The notes under the pieces were generated by a model. The model saw only the letters and a program-made list of their open reading frames with translations, did not search any database and had not been told where the DNA came from. Shown here one piece after another: positions 7,861-18,089 of a stretch of DNA of 64,000 nt. Position 1 is the first letter of the stretch, and each line of letters begins with the position of its first letter. A program made the translations under genes and the position numbers. This DNA comes from Corynebacterium sp. ACRPS (GTDB lineage Bacteria > Actinomycetota > Actinomycetes > Mycobacteriales > Mycobacteriaceae): assembly GCF_022346005.1 (NCBI RefSeq), contig NZ_JAKRMY010000001.1, positions 1-64,000 on the forward strand, given 5' to 3'.

Positions 7861-9993
7861 TTAGTTTTTCTCCAAGTATTCCTGCTCGCTTTGGCTCAGA
7901 TTCCGCGTTAGCTCTTCGGCCAACTGGGGATTGCGCTGGACCATGGCATACGCATCCGCGTGGGTGCGCTCGACAATATCTTGGTCATCTGCAAGGTTGA
8001 GCAGCCGCAGCGTCCGGTGCGTACCAGACTGCACCGCACCCAGGATATCGCCCTCGTGGCGTTGCCGAAGGTCTAATTCCGCAAGGTCAAACCCGGACGA
8101 GGTCTGGGCGATCTGGGTAATGCGCCGATACGAGGGCGAGTTATCCTCCGCTTTCGTATGCATCAGGCAAATCGATGCATTCCCACCGCGCCCTACGCGC
8201 CCGCGCAATTGGTGCAGCTGCGAGACGCCAAAATTCTCCGCTTCTCGGATGAGCATGACCGTGGCGTTGGGAACATCGACGCCCACTTCGATGACCGTGG
8301 TGGATACCAAGATATCGATCTCACCCCGGGCAAAAGAGGTCATGACCTCATCCTTATTTGGCATCTTGCCGTGCAAGATATCTACCCGCAGCCCTTTAAA
8401 CGGGCCGGCGGCAAGCTGTTCTGCCAACTCAAGCACGCCGCCCTCGCCTTCGATGCGCGGACAGACGATATACGCTTGGTGCCCATGCGCCACTTCCTCA
8501 CGGATGCGCTCGAGCGCCCGCGCCACCCATATGGGCCGCCATTCCGCCACCACGGCAGACTGGATCGGTTTTCTCCCACCGGGTAGCTCGGCGAGCGTCG
8601 ATACCGCAAGGTCGCCGAAAATCGTCATGGCGATGGTTCGCGGGATAGGAGTTGCCGTCATGACCAAGACGTGGGGGCTAATCCCCTCGCGCGTTTTAGA
8701 ACGCAGGCTATCGCGTTGTTCCACGCCAAAACGGTGCTGCTCATCCACGATCACCAAACCCAAATCGAAGAACTCGACGGATTCTTGAATGATGGCATGC
8801 GTGCCGATGACGATATTCGCCTCACCCGAGACGATATCCAGGAGCGCTTGGCGCTTCTCGGCGGTCCGCATGGAACCGGTTAAGAGCACAACCTTGACGC
8901 CTTCTGGCACGGACGTACCAATGGAGGCCGCGTGCTGGGAAGCCAAGACTTCGGTGGGGGCCAGTAGTGCCGCCTGGCTCCCAGCATCGATGGCCTGCAG
9001 CATGGCGCAGGTAGCAACCATGGTTTTTCCCGAGCCCACCTCGCCTTGCAACAGGCGCATCATGGGTAAGGAACCGGACAGATCATCGTCGATTTCAGTA
9101 ATAACCCTGCGCTGGCCTTGCGTGAGCTCAAAGGGAAGATGGGTCAATAACTCTTCGCGGAAACCGCCCAAAATTGCAGGCATCGTCGGCGCCGTGTGCG
9201 CATGAGCATCGCGCTGGCGTAGCGCCATGACCAGGCCAATGGAAAGCGCCTCGTTGTACTTGAGGCGCTGAATCGCGCGTTGCGGGCCAGCCGCGCCGGG
9301 CTCATGGATTTCGCGCACCGCTTGATCCAGGCTGATAATCATCTGCTGGTCTAAAGGTTCCCTAATGGTTGGGGTGTGGGCGAGCACGTAGTGGATGGCC
9401 CCCATGAGGTACCACGAGGTGATCTTCGCCGTGGCGGGATACACCGGGATCCATTCCCGCTCGAGCAATAATTTATCGAGCCGCCCGAATTGGGACAGGT
9501 TGCGCAGGGACCCGGTTGCCTTCTGGGACTTTTTCTTCCCCGCCGTTGGCGCCTGTTCACGGTAGGCTGCGAGTTCCCCGTCTGGGCGCCCAAAAGCGTC
9601 GATTTCTACGAAATCCGGTTGCTGCAGCTGGGGCTGCTGGCGGAAATATTTCAATTTTCCGCTCATCATCACCCGCTGCCCACGGTGGAGCATCCGCAAG
9701 ACGTACATGGCATTAAAAAACGTCGCGACGATATGACCATCGAGCTGGACATTGATGATGGTGATCTTGCCCGTATCGCGGGTCGTTATTCCCGTTACGG
9801 TTCCGGTTACGGTGACGATATCGCCCTCGGCGGCATCGCCAAGCCCCACGTCTTGATTATGGCGAATGTAATCGCGCGGATAGTGCGCTAAGAGCTCCCC
9901 GCAGGTCTTATACCCCAGCGCCTTAGTGATCTTGGTGGCGTCTTTTTTCTCCAAGACATCGGTCAACGGGCGATCATCTTGCCAGCCGAGCAT
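7861..9993 (-). CDS. recG: ATP-dependent DNA helicase RecG
   Basis: 710 residues. Remodels stalled replication forks and branched DNA. The N-terminal wedge/OB domain contains VTVTGTVTGI, followed by helicase motifs: Walker A GEVGSGKTMVA, motif II IVDEQHRFG, motif III MTATPIPRT, and motif VI QLRGRVGRGG. The start at 9993 (MLGWQDDRPL) was chosen because the family begins here and it lies just after the stop of the DhaL-domain gene; longer in-frame starts would run through that gene. Part of the thiL-coaD operon. Confidence 0.95.
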   Translation of the reverse strand: MLGWQDDRPLTDVLEKKDATKITKALGYKTCGELLAHYPRDYIRHNQDVGLGDAAEGDIVTVTGTVTGITTRDTGKITIINVQLDGHIVATFFNAMYVLRMLHRGQRVMMSGKLKYFRQQPQLQQPDFVEIDAFGRPDGELAAYREQAPTAGKKKSQKATGSLRNLSQFGRLDKLLLEREWIPVYPATAKITSWYLMGAIHYVLAHTPTIREPLDQQMIISLDQAVREIHEPGAAGPQRAIQRLKYNEALSIGLVMALRQRDAHAHTAPTMPAILGGFREELLTHLPFELTQGQRRVITEIDDDLSGSLPMMRLLQGEVGSGKTMVATCAMLQAIDAGSQAALLAPTEVLASQHAASIGTSVPEGVKVVLLTGSMRTAEKRQALLDIVSGEANIVIGTHAIIQESVEFFDLGLVIVDEQHRFGVEQRDSLRSKTREGISPHVLVMTATPIPRTIAMTIFGDLAVSTLAELPGGRKPIQSAVVAEWRPIWVARALERIREEVAHGHQAYIVCPRIEGEGGVLELAEQLAAGPFKGLRVDILHGKMPNKDEVMTSFARGEIDILVSTTVIEVGVDVPNATVMLIREAENFGVSQLHQLRGRVGRGGNASICLMHTKAEDNSPSYRRITQIAQTSSGFDLAELDLRQRHEGDILGAVQSGTHRTLRLLNLADDQDIVERTHADAYAMVQRNPQLAEELTRNLSQSEQEYLEKN

Positions 9994-9995
9994 CG

Positions 9996-11348
9996 CTATT
10001 CCACCCCGATCTCGGTAGGAATATCGGGCACCTGCAAGGCCACTACATCGACGCCTAGCTCTGCTGCCAGCTCTTCTTGCGAGATGGCAAGCGGGCTTAT
10101 AACCGTCACCTGTTCCCCACCGGCGGTAAGCAGCTGGCGGCACGTCTTAGCGATGGCTGCCGCAGATTCTTCTGCCGGGTGCGCCACCCGCATCGAGTGC
10201 GCTGCATCGCGCATGGATTCTACGACCGCGGCGGTATCCGCATTATCCGGCTCATAGACGGAGATGGCGGCCAGCCCCGCCGCAAGGGAAGAGATTTCTA
10301 CTGTATGCGCTGCGGTTGCGTGTTCTTCTAGCCCGCTAGATAACACGATGTCCTGGCCTGCCGCATGGATTGTTTCTCCTGGTTGAACCACCGTCACCCC
10401 GGCGGACTGCACCAGCTCGGCCACGGGGCCGGCGGGCACTGCAGCATAGACGGTGCGCGCATGACTAGCATCGGTCTCTTTGCTCCTTGCCGGGGCTTCC
10501 GGAAGGGACTCTAGGCGCAAGTTGCTCACCGATCCTGTGGCAAAGGCGGTCTCAATGACCTCACCGGCCTGGGTGGAATGAATGTGGATGGAGGCGCTAT
10601 CCTCGCCTGCCTGCGCGATGACCAGGCTCGTACCCAAGGAGGCAATCTTTTCTTTCAGCGCCGCGCTATCACCTTCGAAAAAGAAGACCACCTCGAGTTC
10701 GGTGACGGTCTCTTGCATGGATTCGGGTGCGTGGCTGGTGGTTCCTTCAATTTCTGCAAGGAGGGCTTCTAAAAGGATGACTAAACCGGCACCGCCTGCA
10801 TCCACGACCCCGGCTGCACGCAGTTCTGGCAGCTGCGAGGGTGTTTCCGCAAGAGCTTTCTGGGCAGCCGAAATCGTCTCTGCTACGACGCCGTGAAAAC
10901 TAGATTCGGGTTGCCGCGCGGTGTGCTCCGCCTTTTCTGCTGCACACCGCAATACGGTGATGACCGTGCCTTCCACCGGCTCTGCAATGGCTCGGTCCAC
11001 GAGCTCTACCGCATGCATGAGGGAGGCGGCAAAGATGGCGCCATCGATGGTGGAATCCACGGTGGCCTCCGCGATCCCGCGCAGGACCTGCGAGAGGACC
11101 ATTCCGGAATTTCCCCGCGCCCCGCGCACGGCGCCCATCGCAAGCGCGGCCGCAACGTCGCCGCCACCCTTTTCCACCTCGGCGACGGCGGCTTCCATGG
11201 TGTGCGCCATATTCGAGCCGGTATCAGAATCCGGCACCGGAAAAACGTTGAGCGCATTGATTTCGGCGCGACGATGGGAAAGCTCGCCTACAGCGCGGTG
11301 CGCCCAATTGCGCAATCCGTGAGCGTCCAGCGTACTGGGGTATGACAT
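9996..11348 (-). CDS. DAK2/DhaL-domain protein (FakA/YloV-like)
   Basis: 450 residues. The N-terminal DhaL domain (about residues 1-200) has the ATP/Mg-binding signature NVFPVPDSDTGSNM and the GGAGLVILLEA region; the C-terminal half matches the DegV-partner part of FakA/YloV-type proteins. Family members phosphorylate fatty acids together with a DegV-like binding protein, and no such partner is encoded here. Start 11348 (MSYPSTLDAHGLRNW) was chosen because upstream in-frame sequence lies inside ung. The location between recG and ung is conserved in mycobacteria. Confidence 0.82.
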   Translation of the reverse strand: MSYPSTLDAHGLRNWAHRAVGELSHRRAEINALNVFPVPDSDTGSNMAHTMEAAVAEVEKGGGDVAAALAMGAVRGARGNSGMVLSQVLRGIAEATVDSTIDGAIFAASLMHAVELVDRAIAEPVEGTVITVLRCAAEKAEHTARQPESSFHGVVAETISAAQKALAETPSQLPELRAAGVVDAGGAGLVILLEALLAEIEGTTSHAPESMQETVTELEVVFFFEGDSAALKEKIASLGTSLVIAQAGEDSASIHIHSTQAGEVIETAFATGSVSNLRLESLPEAPARSKETDASHARTVYAAVPAGPVAELVQSAGVTVVQPGETIHAAGQDIVLSSGLEEHATAAHTVEISSLAAGLAAISVYEPDNADTAAVVESMRDAAHSMRVAHPAEESAAAIAKTCRQLLTAGGEQVTVISPLAISQEELAAELGVDVVALQVPDIPTEIGVE

Positions 11349-11358
11349 GCGCAATAGT

Positions 11359-11997
11359 TTACAAGTCCCACGCGATCTCTCGCGCGCCTTGGTCCCGCAA
11401 AAGGGCGTTTGCCCGGGAAAATGGGCGGGAACCAAAGAACCCGCGGCTGGCCGAGAGCGGCGAAGGGTGCGGGGAGGTAATGCAAGGCACATCGGGGAGG
11501 AAGCGCTCGCAGGATTGGGCATCGCGGCCCCATAATATGGCGACCATCGGGGTGCGGTTAAGAGCGCGGATGGCGGCTTCGGTCACCTCTTCCCAGCCAA
11601 TGTGCCGGTGCGAGCCCGCCTGTCCCGGTGCCACGGTTAGCACCCTGTTAAGGAGCAAGACTCCCTGGTCGGCCCAGGCGCTTAGATCGCCGTCCTCGCG
11701 CCCGCGAACGCCCACATCGTCATACAGCTCGCGGTAAATATTGACCAGGGACCGCGGGGGTTTAACCCCCTGCTTGGTGGAAAAGGCCATCCCCATCGCG
11801 TGGCCCGGGGTGGGATAGGGGTCTTGGCCAACGATGAGCACGCGGACATCGTCAAGCGGCATCTGCAATGCCCTGCACACGTCTTCTGCCGGCGGCAGGT
11901 AATCCTGATTGTCCAGCGCCTGAGATATCCGTGGCCACTGCTGCTCCAGCACCGGCGCGAGGACCGGTTCCCACGAGGGATGGTAAGTCGGGTGCAT
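11359..11997 (-). CDS. ung: uracil-DNA glycosylase, family 1
   Basis: 212 residues. Removes uracil from DNA as the first step of base-excision repair. The water-activating loop [14 protein letters not shown] and the C-terminal minor-groove loop [13 protein letters not shown] are intact. The start at 11997 (MHPTYHPSW) is preferred over the upstream in-frame start because an AGGA sequence lies about nine bases before it; the thiL stop is three bases upstream. Ends ten bases before the DhaL-domain gene. Confidence 0.95.
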   Translation of the reverse strand: MHPTYHPSWEPVLAPVLEQQWPRISQALDNQDYLPPAEDVCRALQMPLDDVRVLIVGQDPYPTPGHAMGMAFSTKQGVKPPRSLVNIYRELYDDVGVRGREDGDLSAWADQGVLLLNRVLTVAPGQAGSHRHIGWEEVTEAAIRALNRTPMVAILWGRDAQSCERFLPDVPCITSPHPSPLSASRGFFGSRPFSRANALLRDQGAREIAWDL

Positions 11998-11999
11998 AT

Positions 12000-12962
12000 C
12001 TAAAATCCTGCCCACCCTTCTGCATAACGGGGTTGTTTACCATCCACTGTAACGCCGCTGCCGCGCGAGACGGTGCCAATTTCCCGGAACCCCGAAGGCG
12101 CCTGCTTTGCGGTGGTTCCAATTAAGGTATGGTCCTCGCCGCCGGCCAGGACCCACTGCCAAGGATCGCAATCGAGGACGGTGGCCGCGGCGTGCAGGAG
12201 TGGATCGGGCTGGATGGCATCGGCCTCCAAATCGATGTGGACCCCAGAGCGCTCCGCCATGGTTCCGCAGTCTTGAATCAGTCCATCGGAATTATCGGTC
12301 ATGGCGGTGACCTCGGCGGCGCGGGCGATAACGCCGCGGCCGGGGCTGAGCCAGGGGGCGCAGTGGGCATCAATAAGTGGGTACAAATCCGCATGCTCTG
12401 CCGGCAGGTCGCGGCCAAAGCGCTGCAGCAAAGATAAGCCTGCCGCCGCGTGGCCAATCGCGCCATGGGCTACGACCTTCTGGCCCGCGCGCGCCGCATC
12501 AAGGGTCAACGCTGCCCGGCTACCGCCCAAAAAGCCGACGGCGGTGATGTTGATAACCAGCAGGTCCGATTTCGTAATATCTCCGCCCACCAGCTCGGCG
12601 TTGTAAAAAGAGCAATGCTCGGCGATGCCCTTAGCCACGCCCCTGACAAAACTCACCGGCGTATCACCCGGTGCGGCGATGGCTAAAAGGGCCGCCACTG
12701 GGCGCGCTCCCATGGCCTCGATATCGGCGAAGTTGCGCAGGATGGCCTTTTTGCCTATTTCGCGCGGGGTGGACCATTCCCGCAGGAAGTGCCGGCCATC
12801 TACCATCAGATCGGTAGACGCTACCGTGCGCGAATTGGGCGGTGCCGCGAAAAGTACCGCGGCATCATCCCCATTCAAGCTGCTGGGAGCGGCCGCTGTG
12901 ATTTCTTGAATCACCGCCTGCTCCCCCACGTCCGCGAGAGTCTGACTTAAGTTCACCGGCAT
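12000..12962 (-). CDS. thiL: thiamine-monophosphate kinase
   Basis: 320 residues. Phosphorylates thiamine monophosphate to the cofactor thiamine diphosphate. PurM-like fold with metal/ATP-binding NGDDAAVL and the [12 protein letters not shown] segment, later [17 protein letters not shown] and a C-terminal [11 protein letters not shown]. Start 12962 ([14 protein letters not shown]) was chosen since sequence further upstream would overlap the divergent DUF3515 gene. It is the first gene of the minus-strand operon running to the TSUP gene; only 22 bases separate it from the divergent DUF3515 start. Confidence 0.93.
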   Translation of the reverse strand: MPVNLSQTLADVGEQAVIQEITAAAPSSLNGDDAAVLFAAPPNSRTVASTDLMVDGRHFLREWSTPREIGKKAILRNFADIEAMGARPVAALLAIAAPGDTPVSFVRGVAKGIAEHCSFYNAELVGGDITKSDLLVINITAVGFLGGSRAALTLDAARAGQKVVAHGAIGHAAAGLSLLQRFGRDLPAEHADLYPLIDAHCAPWLSPGRGVIARAAEVTAMTDNSDGLIQDCGTMAERSGVHIDLEADAIQPDPLLHAAATVLDCDPWQWVLAGGEDHTLIGTTAKQAPSGFREIGTVSRGSGVTVDGKQPRYAEGWAGF

Positions 12963-12984
12963 CCTTTCGATAAAATGAACCCCT

Positions 12985-13884
12985 ATGACATCCCAATTTA
13001 ACCGCACCGCGATCCTCATTTCACTTGGGTTGTCCATAGTGATGGTTCTAGCGGTCCTTTTCGGCGCGAAATACGTATTCACAAACACAGCCAAGGCCCC
13101 CGTGGCGGTTTCCCCGGTGGATTCCCAGGAGGCCGATTCGCAGGCGTGCACGGACTTTGTGCAGGCGCTTCCCGATGAAGCCATGGGTCAACCGCGCGCC
13201 GATATTGCAGAACCCGTCCCCGCCGGCGTTGCCGCTTGGGCCGCTAATTCCCAGGAAAAGGTGACGGCGCGCTGCGGTGTTGCCATGCCCGTCCAGTACA
13301 CCGATTACTCCACGACGCAAGACGTCGACGGTGAGCAGTGGTTCAAGGTCAAGGATGCGACATCTGGTTCTAGCCTCTCTACCTGGTATTCGACCCAGCG
13401 CTTTCCCGTCGTGGCGGTAACGACCTTTAATGATGAAAAGCCGCAGGACCTCAATGAGGCCGTTGCCACCCTGGAGAAAAAGCCAGCCGAGACCCATCCA
13501 GCCCCGTTGCGCGATCTTAAGGCGGCAAAAAATGACCGCTGCGCCGCGGTAGAAAAGGCGCTACCGGATGAGATTGCGGATGGCTACCACCGCCGTGAGG
13601 TTGACGATAAAGACACCTACGTGTGGAGCTCTGAAGGGCACGAGGACATCGTCGCGCGCTGTGGCGTCGCCCAGCCGGAAAATTACGAGGCTGGCGTGCA
13701 GCTCCAGCAGGTCAACGATATTGCCTGGTTTGAGGATACGACCTTGGCCCAAGGCACGACCGCAGGAACCTGGTTTGCGCTCGGCCGCGAGAACTACTTG
13801 GCGCTGCACGCCCCGCAGGATTCCGCACAGGCAGCACTGGTAGCCCTAAGCGATATCACCGCGAAGCACGTCCCAGAAAGGTAA
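12985..13884 (+). CDS. DUF3515 family membrane-anchored protein
   Basis: 299 residues. One N-terminal membrane segment (about residues 9-31) followed by an exported region containing two related units of about 115 residues, each with CxxFVQALPDE / CAAVEKALPDE-like starts, a W-containing turn and a TARCGVA / VARCGVA segment. Length is longer than single-unit DUF3515 proteins, and the duplication is visible by eye. Function is unknown. It is conserved between thiL and ddl in mycobacteria and corynebacteria, which suggests a cell-envelope role. Confidence 0.8.
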   Translation: MTSQFNRTAILISLGLSIVMVLAVLFGAKYVFTNTAKAPVAVSPVDSQEADSQACTDFVQALPDEAMGQPRADIAEPVPAGVAAWAANSQEKVTARCGVAMPVQYTDYSTTQDVDGEQWFKVKDATSGSSLSTWYSTQRFPVVAVTTFNDEKPQDLNEAVATLEKKPAETHPAPLRDLKAAKNDRCAAVEKALPDEIADGYHRREVDDKDTYVWSSEGHEDIVARCGVAQPENYEAGVQLQQVNDIAWFEDTTLAQGTTAGTWFALGRENYLALHAPQDSAQAALVALSDITAKHVPER

Positions 13885-13898
13885 AGGAAGCCGCAGAC

Positions 13899-14966
13899 CT
13901 ACGCGGTCCGGGCCTCTGCGCGTGCGATGAGTACCTCAAGCAGCGTGGGGTACTCCACGCCAGAGGCCGCCAGCACCTGGGGGTACATGGAAATCGGGGT
14001 AAATCCCGGCAGGGTATTGACCTCATTGATGTACAGGCCTTCTTCAGTGACGAAGAAATCCACGCGGGAAAGGCCTGCGCAGTTGAGCGCTTTGAAGGCC
14101 CGAATCGCCATATCGCGCAATTGCGCCGTGAGTTCTTCTGGGAAAGGCGCGGGAATCTGGGCCGTGACCACGTTATCTAGGTATTTGGTCTCAAAGCCAT
14201 AGAAGCCCTCATCGGAGTCATCGATGCCCTTGAGCAGCGCCGGCACCGAGGCAATAAGCTCGCCATCCGGGTATTGCAGGACGCCGACCTCTACCTCGCG
14301 GCCGACGATTTCTGGCTCGACCAAAATCTTGTCATCGTCTTCCAAGGCAATGCGCACTGCTTCTGGGAAATCCGCCCAGTCGCTTACCTTGGAGACTCCA
14401 ATCGAGGAGCCCCCGCGGGCAGGCTTGACGAAGACCGGCAGGCCAAGGCGGTCTTTTTCTTCCGCGGTTAATTCCGTGCGGCCCTGCACAATGACCTCTG
14501 GTGCCACCGGCAGGCCCGCGGCGGATAAAATCTTTTTGGTAAATTCCTTGTCCATTCCCACCGAGGACGCTAATACGCCTGGGCCCACATAAGGGATTCC
14601 GGAGAGCTCGAAAAGCCCCTGCATGGTGCCGTCTTCACCATAAGGCCCATGGAGAATGGGAAAGATAACGTCAACGTGGGCATACAGCGAACCGTCACTA
14701 ATCGTGCGGATTTCACCCTTACGCGATGGATCCGCAGAAAGCGCCAATTCCGTGCCGCGCTTGACCTCAGGCATGACGCCATCGACAATTTCTAAGCCCT
14801 CGGTATCGCCCGGCGTCCACGTACCCTCGCGCGTAATGCCGATGGGCACCACCTCGAATTTTTCCGGATCAAGGTGCTTCATGATTGCGCCTGCGGATAC
14901 GCAGGACACGGAGTGCTCGGTACTGCGGCCACCGTAAAGGACGGCCACGCGGGTCTTTTCAGTCAT
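13899..14966 (-). CDS. ddl: D-alanine--D-alanine ligase
   Basis: 355 residues, normal length. ATP-grasp enzyme joining two D-alanines for peptidoglycan precursor synthesis in the cytoplasm. Visible motifs: VAVLYGGRSTEHSVS at the N-terminus, HGPYGEDGTMQGLFEL, the omega-loop start SSVGMDKEFTKK, the phosphate-binding FVKPARGGSSIGVSKV and C-terminal YINEVNTLPGFTPISMYP. Lies 22 bases after gpsA in a two-gene minus-strand operon and convergent with DUF3515. Confidence 0.96.
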   Translation of the reverse strand: MTEKTRVAVLYGGRSTEHSVSCVSAGAIMKHLDPEKFEVVPIGITREGTWTPGDTEGLEIVDGVMPEVKRGTELALSADPSRKGEIRTISDGSLYAHVDVIFPILHGPYGEDGTMQGLFELSGIPYVGPGVLASSVGMDKEFTKKILSAAGLPVAPEVIVQGRTELTAEEKDRLGLPVFVKPARGGSSIGVSKVSDWADFPEAVRIALEDDDKILVEPEIVGREVEVGVLQYPDGELIASVPALLKGIDDSDEGFYGFETKYLDNVVTAQIPAPFPEELTAQLRDMAIRAFKALNCAGLSRVDFFVTEEGLYINEVNTLPGFTPISMYPQVLAASGVEYPTLLEVLIARAEARTA

Positions 14967-14988
14967 GGGCGATGATTTTACCTTTCTG

Positions 14989-15987
14989 CTACTCCGACTT
15001 CTTGGAGCGACCCATAAGGGCGATAATCATATCGTCTACAGCCATGCCCTGATGGCACACTCCGTAGACGGCTTCCGTTATTGGCATCTCTACCCCAGCC
15101 TGCTGGGCTAGGCGGAAGATGGAATCAGAGGAAAACACGCCCTCTGCTACCTGGCCATTGGTGGCCGCCTTCGCTTCTTCTAGGCTGCCGCCTTGACCGA
15201 GGCGGTAACCGAAGGTCCTATTACGCGAGAGCGTGGAGTTACACGTAGCCACCAAATCGCCCAACCCCGCCAAGCCGGAAAAGGTAAACGGCTCCGCGCC
15301 CAAGGCCGTGCCCAGGCGGGTAATCTCCGCTAAGCCGCGGGTAATCATCGTGGCCATAGTGTTATTGCCCAAGCCCTTGCCCGAGGCCATGCCGCAGGCC
15401 AAGGCGATGACGTTTTTGCAAGCACCACCGATCTCCGCGCCGATAACATCGGTATTTGTATAGGGCCGCAAGTAGGGCGCGGCGATGGCCGCCTGCACCG
15501 CCTTGGCACGCTCTTTGTCAATGCAGGCGATGACCGTGGCCGTAACCTGCCCCTGCGCCACTTCTTTGGCTAGGTTGGGTCCAGATAGCACCGCCACGCG
15601 CTGCGGATCTACGTCGGCGGCATCCACGATGACTTCGCTCATGCGCTTGAGCGTGCTGGTTTCTACGCCCTTGGAAATGGAGACCAGCGTGGAATCCTCG
15701 GGCAATACGGGCGCCCAGCGCTCCACGTTGGCGCGCAAGGACTGGGATGGCACGCCGAAGACCACGATATCCGCGCCGGAAAGCACCTCTTCCTCATCGT
15801 GCGTGGCGCGCAGTGTCTCCGGAAGGTGGATATCCGGCAGGTAATCAGGGTTTGTATGCGTTTCGTTGATCGCTTCCGCCAATTCGGCCCGTCGCGCCCA
15901 CAGGGTGACATCGTTTCCTGCGTCCGCAAATACCTTGGCCAAGGTGGTGCCCCAGGAACCGGCACCCATTACCGCTACTTTTACCAT
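14989..15987 (-). CDS. gpsA: glycerol-3-phosphate dehydrogenase [NAD(P)+]
   Basis: 332 residues. Reduces dihydroxyacetone phosphate to sn-glycerol 3-phosphate for phospholipid synthesis. The Rossmann motif [17 protein letters not shown] is at the N-terminus, with the active-site region [17 protein letters not shown] and the C-terminal [13 protein letters not shown]. Start 15987 (MVKVAVMG) has a strong ribosome site (GGAGG) six bases upstream, which decides it over an in-frame start 11 codons further up. Confidence 0.95.
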   Translation of the reverse strand: MVKVAVMGAGSWGTTLAKVFADAGNDVTLWARRAELAEAINETHTNPDYLPDIHLPETLRATHDEEEVLSGADIVVFGVPSQSLRANVERWAPVLPEDSTLVSISKGVETSTLKRMSEVIVDAADVDPQRVAVLSGPNLAKEVAQGQVTATVIACIDKERAKAVQAAIAAPYLRPYTNTDVIGAEIGGACKNVIALACGMASGKGLGNNTMATMITRGLAEITRLGTALGAEPFTFSGLAGLGDLVATCNSTLSRNRTFGYRLGQGGSLEEAKAATNGQVAEGVFSSDSIFRLAQQAGVEMPITEAVYGVCHQGMAVDDMIIALMGRSKKSE

Positions 15988-16136
15988 GGCTTCCTCCAAA
16001 CGTTTTCCTATTAGTTCCACCTTAAGGCATTTATCGCTCTGGGCGTGGCAAGGATGCGGCAGGGATCTCCCCCGTGGAACAATGATTATGAGGTTAACGC
16101 CAATTTTTCAGTCACCGAAGAAAGGCACGAAAAGCT

Positions 16137-17135
16137 ATGCCGAGCGCGAAGAAGATGCACGAGACCGATAAAGATAAAAAGTCCGAAAAATTCATTTCCG
16201 GCCGGCATCAAGAAATTCCGGTGGATCCTGCCAAAGAATTTCCCCGCACTACCCTTGCCGCCGGCGCTGTAGTCTGGCGCGGCGACCCCGCGAACCCTGA
16301 AATCGCGCTCATTCACCGCCCGCATTACGACGATTGGTCCCTGCCCAAGGGAAAGGTGGATCCAGGCGAATCCCTGCCCACCACCGCGGCGCGCGAAATT
16401 GAGGAAGAAACCGGCTTCCAAGTGCGCTTGGGCAAGTTGATTGGCAAGGTCACCTACCCCGTACAGGGGCGCACCAAGGTGGTCTATTACTGGGCGGCGT
16501 TCTACCTCAGCGGCACCTATACCCCTAATGATGAGACCGATGAGCTGCGTTGGGTGCCCATTGACCAAGCACAGCAGCTCTTGTCCTATGACGTGGACAA
16601 CGACGTCGTCGCCAAGGCACAAAAGCGTCTGCAGCTCGCCCCCACAACGCGCGTCTTGTACGTCCGCCACGCCCACGCCCACGACCGCAAGAAGTGGGAG
16701 GGCGATGACAACCTGCGGCCTCTGGATAAGAAGGGGCGCCGCCAAGCAGAAATGCTCGTGCCCATGCTGGCGGCCTACCACCCCACCGCGATCTATTCCG
16801 CTCGCCCGCATCGGTGCCAGCAAACTGCTGCGCCGCTTGCCGATGAGCTGGGTAAAGACATTGCCATTAATAAGGACTTTGGCGACGAGGTGTGGGAAAA
16901 GAATCCGGCGGCTGCCAAGAAGGCTTTCCGTCGCGTCGTAAACGACGGCGGGGTGCCGGTCATTATTAGCCAGGGACAGACCATCCCCGGCATCATCGAG
17001 GACTTAGCCCCGCAATTCCTCAAGAAGCCACAGGAGGAATTGAAGTTTAAAAAGGCCTCGGTGTGGGTTTTGTCCTTCAACAATGGTGAATTAACCGGTG
17101 CTGATTGCCTTCCCAGCCCCCTGCCTGTGCGCTAA
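16137..17135 (+). CDS. Nudix hydrolase fused to histidine phosphatase (MutT1-like)
   Basis: 332 residues with two domains. Residues about 40-165 are a Nudix domain with the complete box G-x5-E-x7-REIEEETGF (GKVDPGESLPTTAAREI...). Residues about 175-332 are a histidine-phosphatase domain opening with LYVRHAHAHDR, the RHG motif being RHA here. The same fusion is MutT1 of mycobacteria, which acts on 8-oxo-dGTP and diadenosine polyphosphates. It sits next to gpsA/ddl on the opposite strand, as in Mycobacterium. The N-terminus is rich in lysine. Confidence 0.85.
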   Translation: MPSAKKMHETDKDKKSEKFISGRHQEIPVDPAKEFPRTTLAAGAVVWRGDPANPEIALIHRPHYDDWSLPKGKVDPGESLPTTAAREIEEETGFQVRLGKLIGKVTYPVQGRTKVVYYWAAFYLSGTYTPNDETDELRWVPIDQAQQLLSYDVDNDVVAKAQKRLQLAPTTRVLYVRHAHAHDRKKWEGDDNLRPLDKKGRRQAEMLVPMLAAYHPTAIYSARPHRCQQTAAPLADELGKDIAINKDFGDEVWEKNPAAAKKAFRRVVNDGGVPVIISQGQTIPGIIEDLAPQFLKKPQEELKFKKASVWVLSFNNGELTGADCLPSPLPVR

Positions 17136-17164
17136 ATAGCTCGGGCCGCGCGAGCCCCTAGCCC

Positions 17165-17953
17165 TTAGCCGCGCATGCCAAGGTTGCGGCGCACGAAGAG
17201 GGTGGGGGCTAAGGCCATGAGCCCCGGCAGCACGACAACACCCACCACGGTTGAGCCCAGCGCCATGTAGAGGATGATGAGCGCGATACCGACCAGCAAG
17301 GTGGTACCGATGTTCCTCTTTGCGATATCCGCGGAAAGCTTAAAGCAGTCACCCAAGCCTAGGTCTGGGCGCGCTGCCTTGACGGCTGGGACCCACCACC
17401 AGAAGAACAGGGCGAAAAGTCCGGGGATTATGAGCAAGACAAAGCCGATGCCGATGACCACGCTAGTGACGAGGTAGGCCAACATGATGCCGCCCATGCC
17501 TTTGAACGTGAAGAAATCCCCGAACATCAAATCCTGGCCATTGACCTGCTTATTAGCGGCTTGGTACCAGATTGCATTTGCCCACAGATAGACAATTAAC
17601 AGGGCTATTACCGCGATGGCGAGTAATAGCACGCCCAGTACGCCGAGGGAACCGTCCAAGGCGGTTCCCTCGGTCGACGCCTCGATGGAAAGGGAGCCGC
17701 CGCCGGCGGCAAAGACTACGGCGATGATGAGGTATGCGACGAAAAGGACGACCATTTGCACTAGTGGGGCAAAAAGCCACTGCACCCAATTGCGACCGAA
17801 ATAGCGGAAACTATCGCCAATAATGTTGACGGCATCGATGTCGCCTGGAGCGGTCGACTCACGAAAATATCCCGGCTGCCCACCTGAGTAGGGCTGTTGG
17901 GAGCGGTGATTGTATCCATCATGGTCGCGTGATCCGGAATAAGGCGAAGTCAT
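17165..17953 (-). CDS. polytopic membrane protein, DUF975/GDPD-membrane-domain-like
   Basis: 262 residues. A hydrophilic Gly/Tyr/Ser-rich N-terminus (about 45 residues) precedes about six membrane segments: LFAPLVQMVVLFVAYLIIAVVF, VLGVLLLAIAVIALLIVYLW, an ISFG-like GIGFVLLIIPGLFALFF and a C-terminal pair. Proteins with this N-terminal disorder and multi-span core are common in actinobacteria and have no assigned role. Start 17953 was chosen because the frame above it is a hydrophobic extension without ribosome site. The hupB gene occupies this position in mycobacteria. Confidence 0.65.
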   Translation of the reverse strand: MTSPYSGSRDHDGYNHRSQQPYSGGQPGYFRESTAPGDIDAVNIIGDSFRYFGRNWVQWLFAPLVQMVVLFVAYLIIAVVFAAGGGSLSIEASTEGTALDGSLGVLGVLLLAIAVIALLIVYLWANAIWYQAANKQVNGQDLMFGDFFTFKGMGGIMLAYLVTSVVIGIGFVLLIIPGLFALFFWWWVPAVKAARPDLGLGDCFKLSADIAKRNIGTTLLVGIALIILYMALGSTVVGVVVLPGLMALAPTLFVRRNLGMRG

Positions 17954-18089
17954 ACCACAGAGAATAATAGATAAACCCAGCTGCACGCTTGCGAAGTCAG
18001 TTTTGTTACTCGACCGTTACCCCACCACTGCCCCGGATCATGACGACGGTGGTGTGCGCCCCGGCAAAGCGTGGGGCGCACCTGCTGGA

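Noticed and set aside
7861-10143. Longer RecG with 50 extra N-terminal residues
   Set aside because: The extension lies within the DhaL-domain gene and has no RecG similarity; ATG 9993 is the family start.
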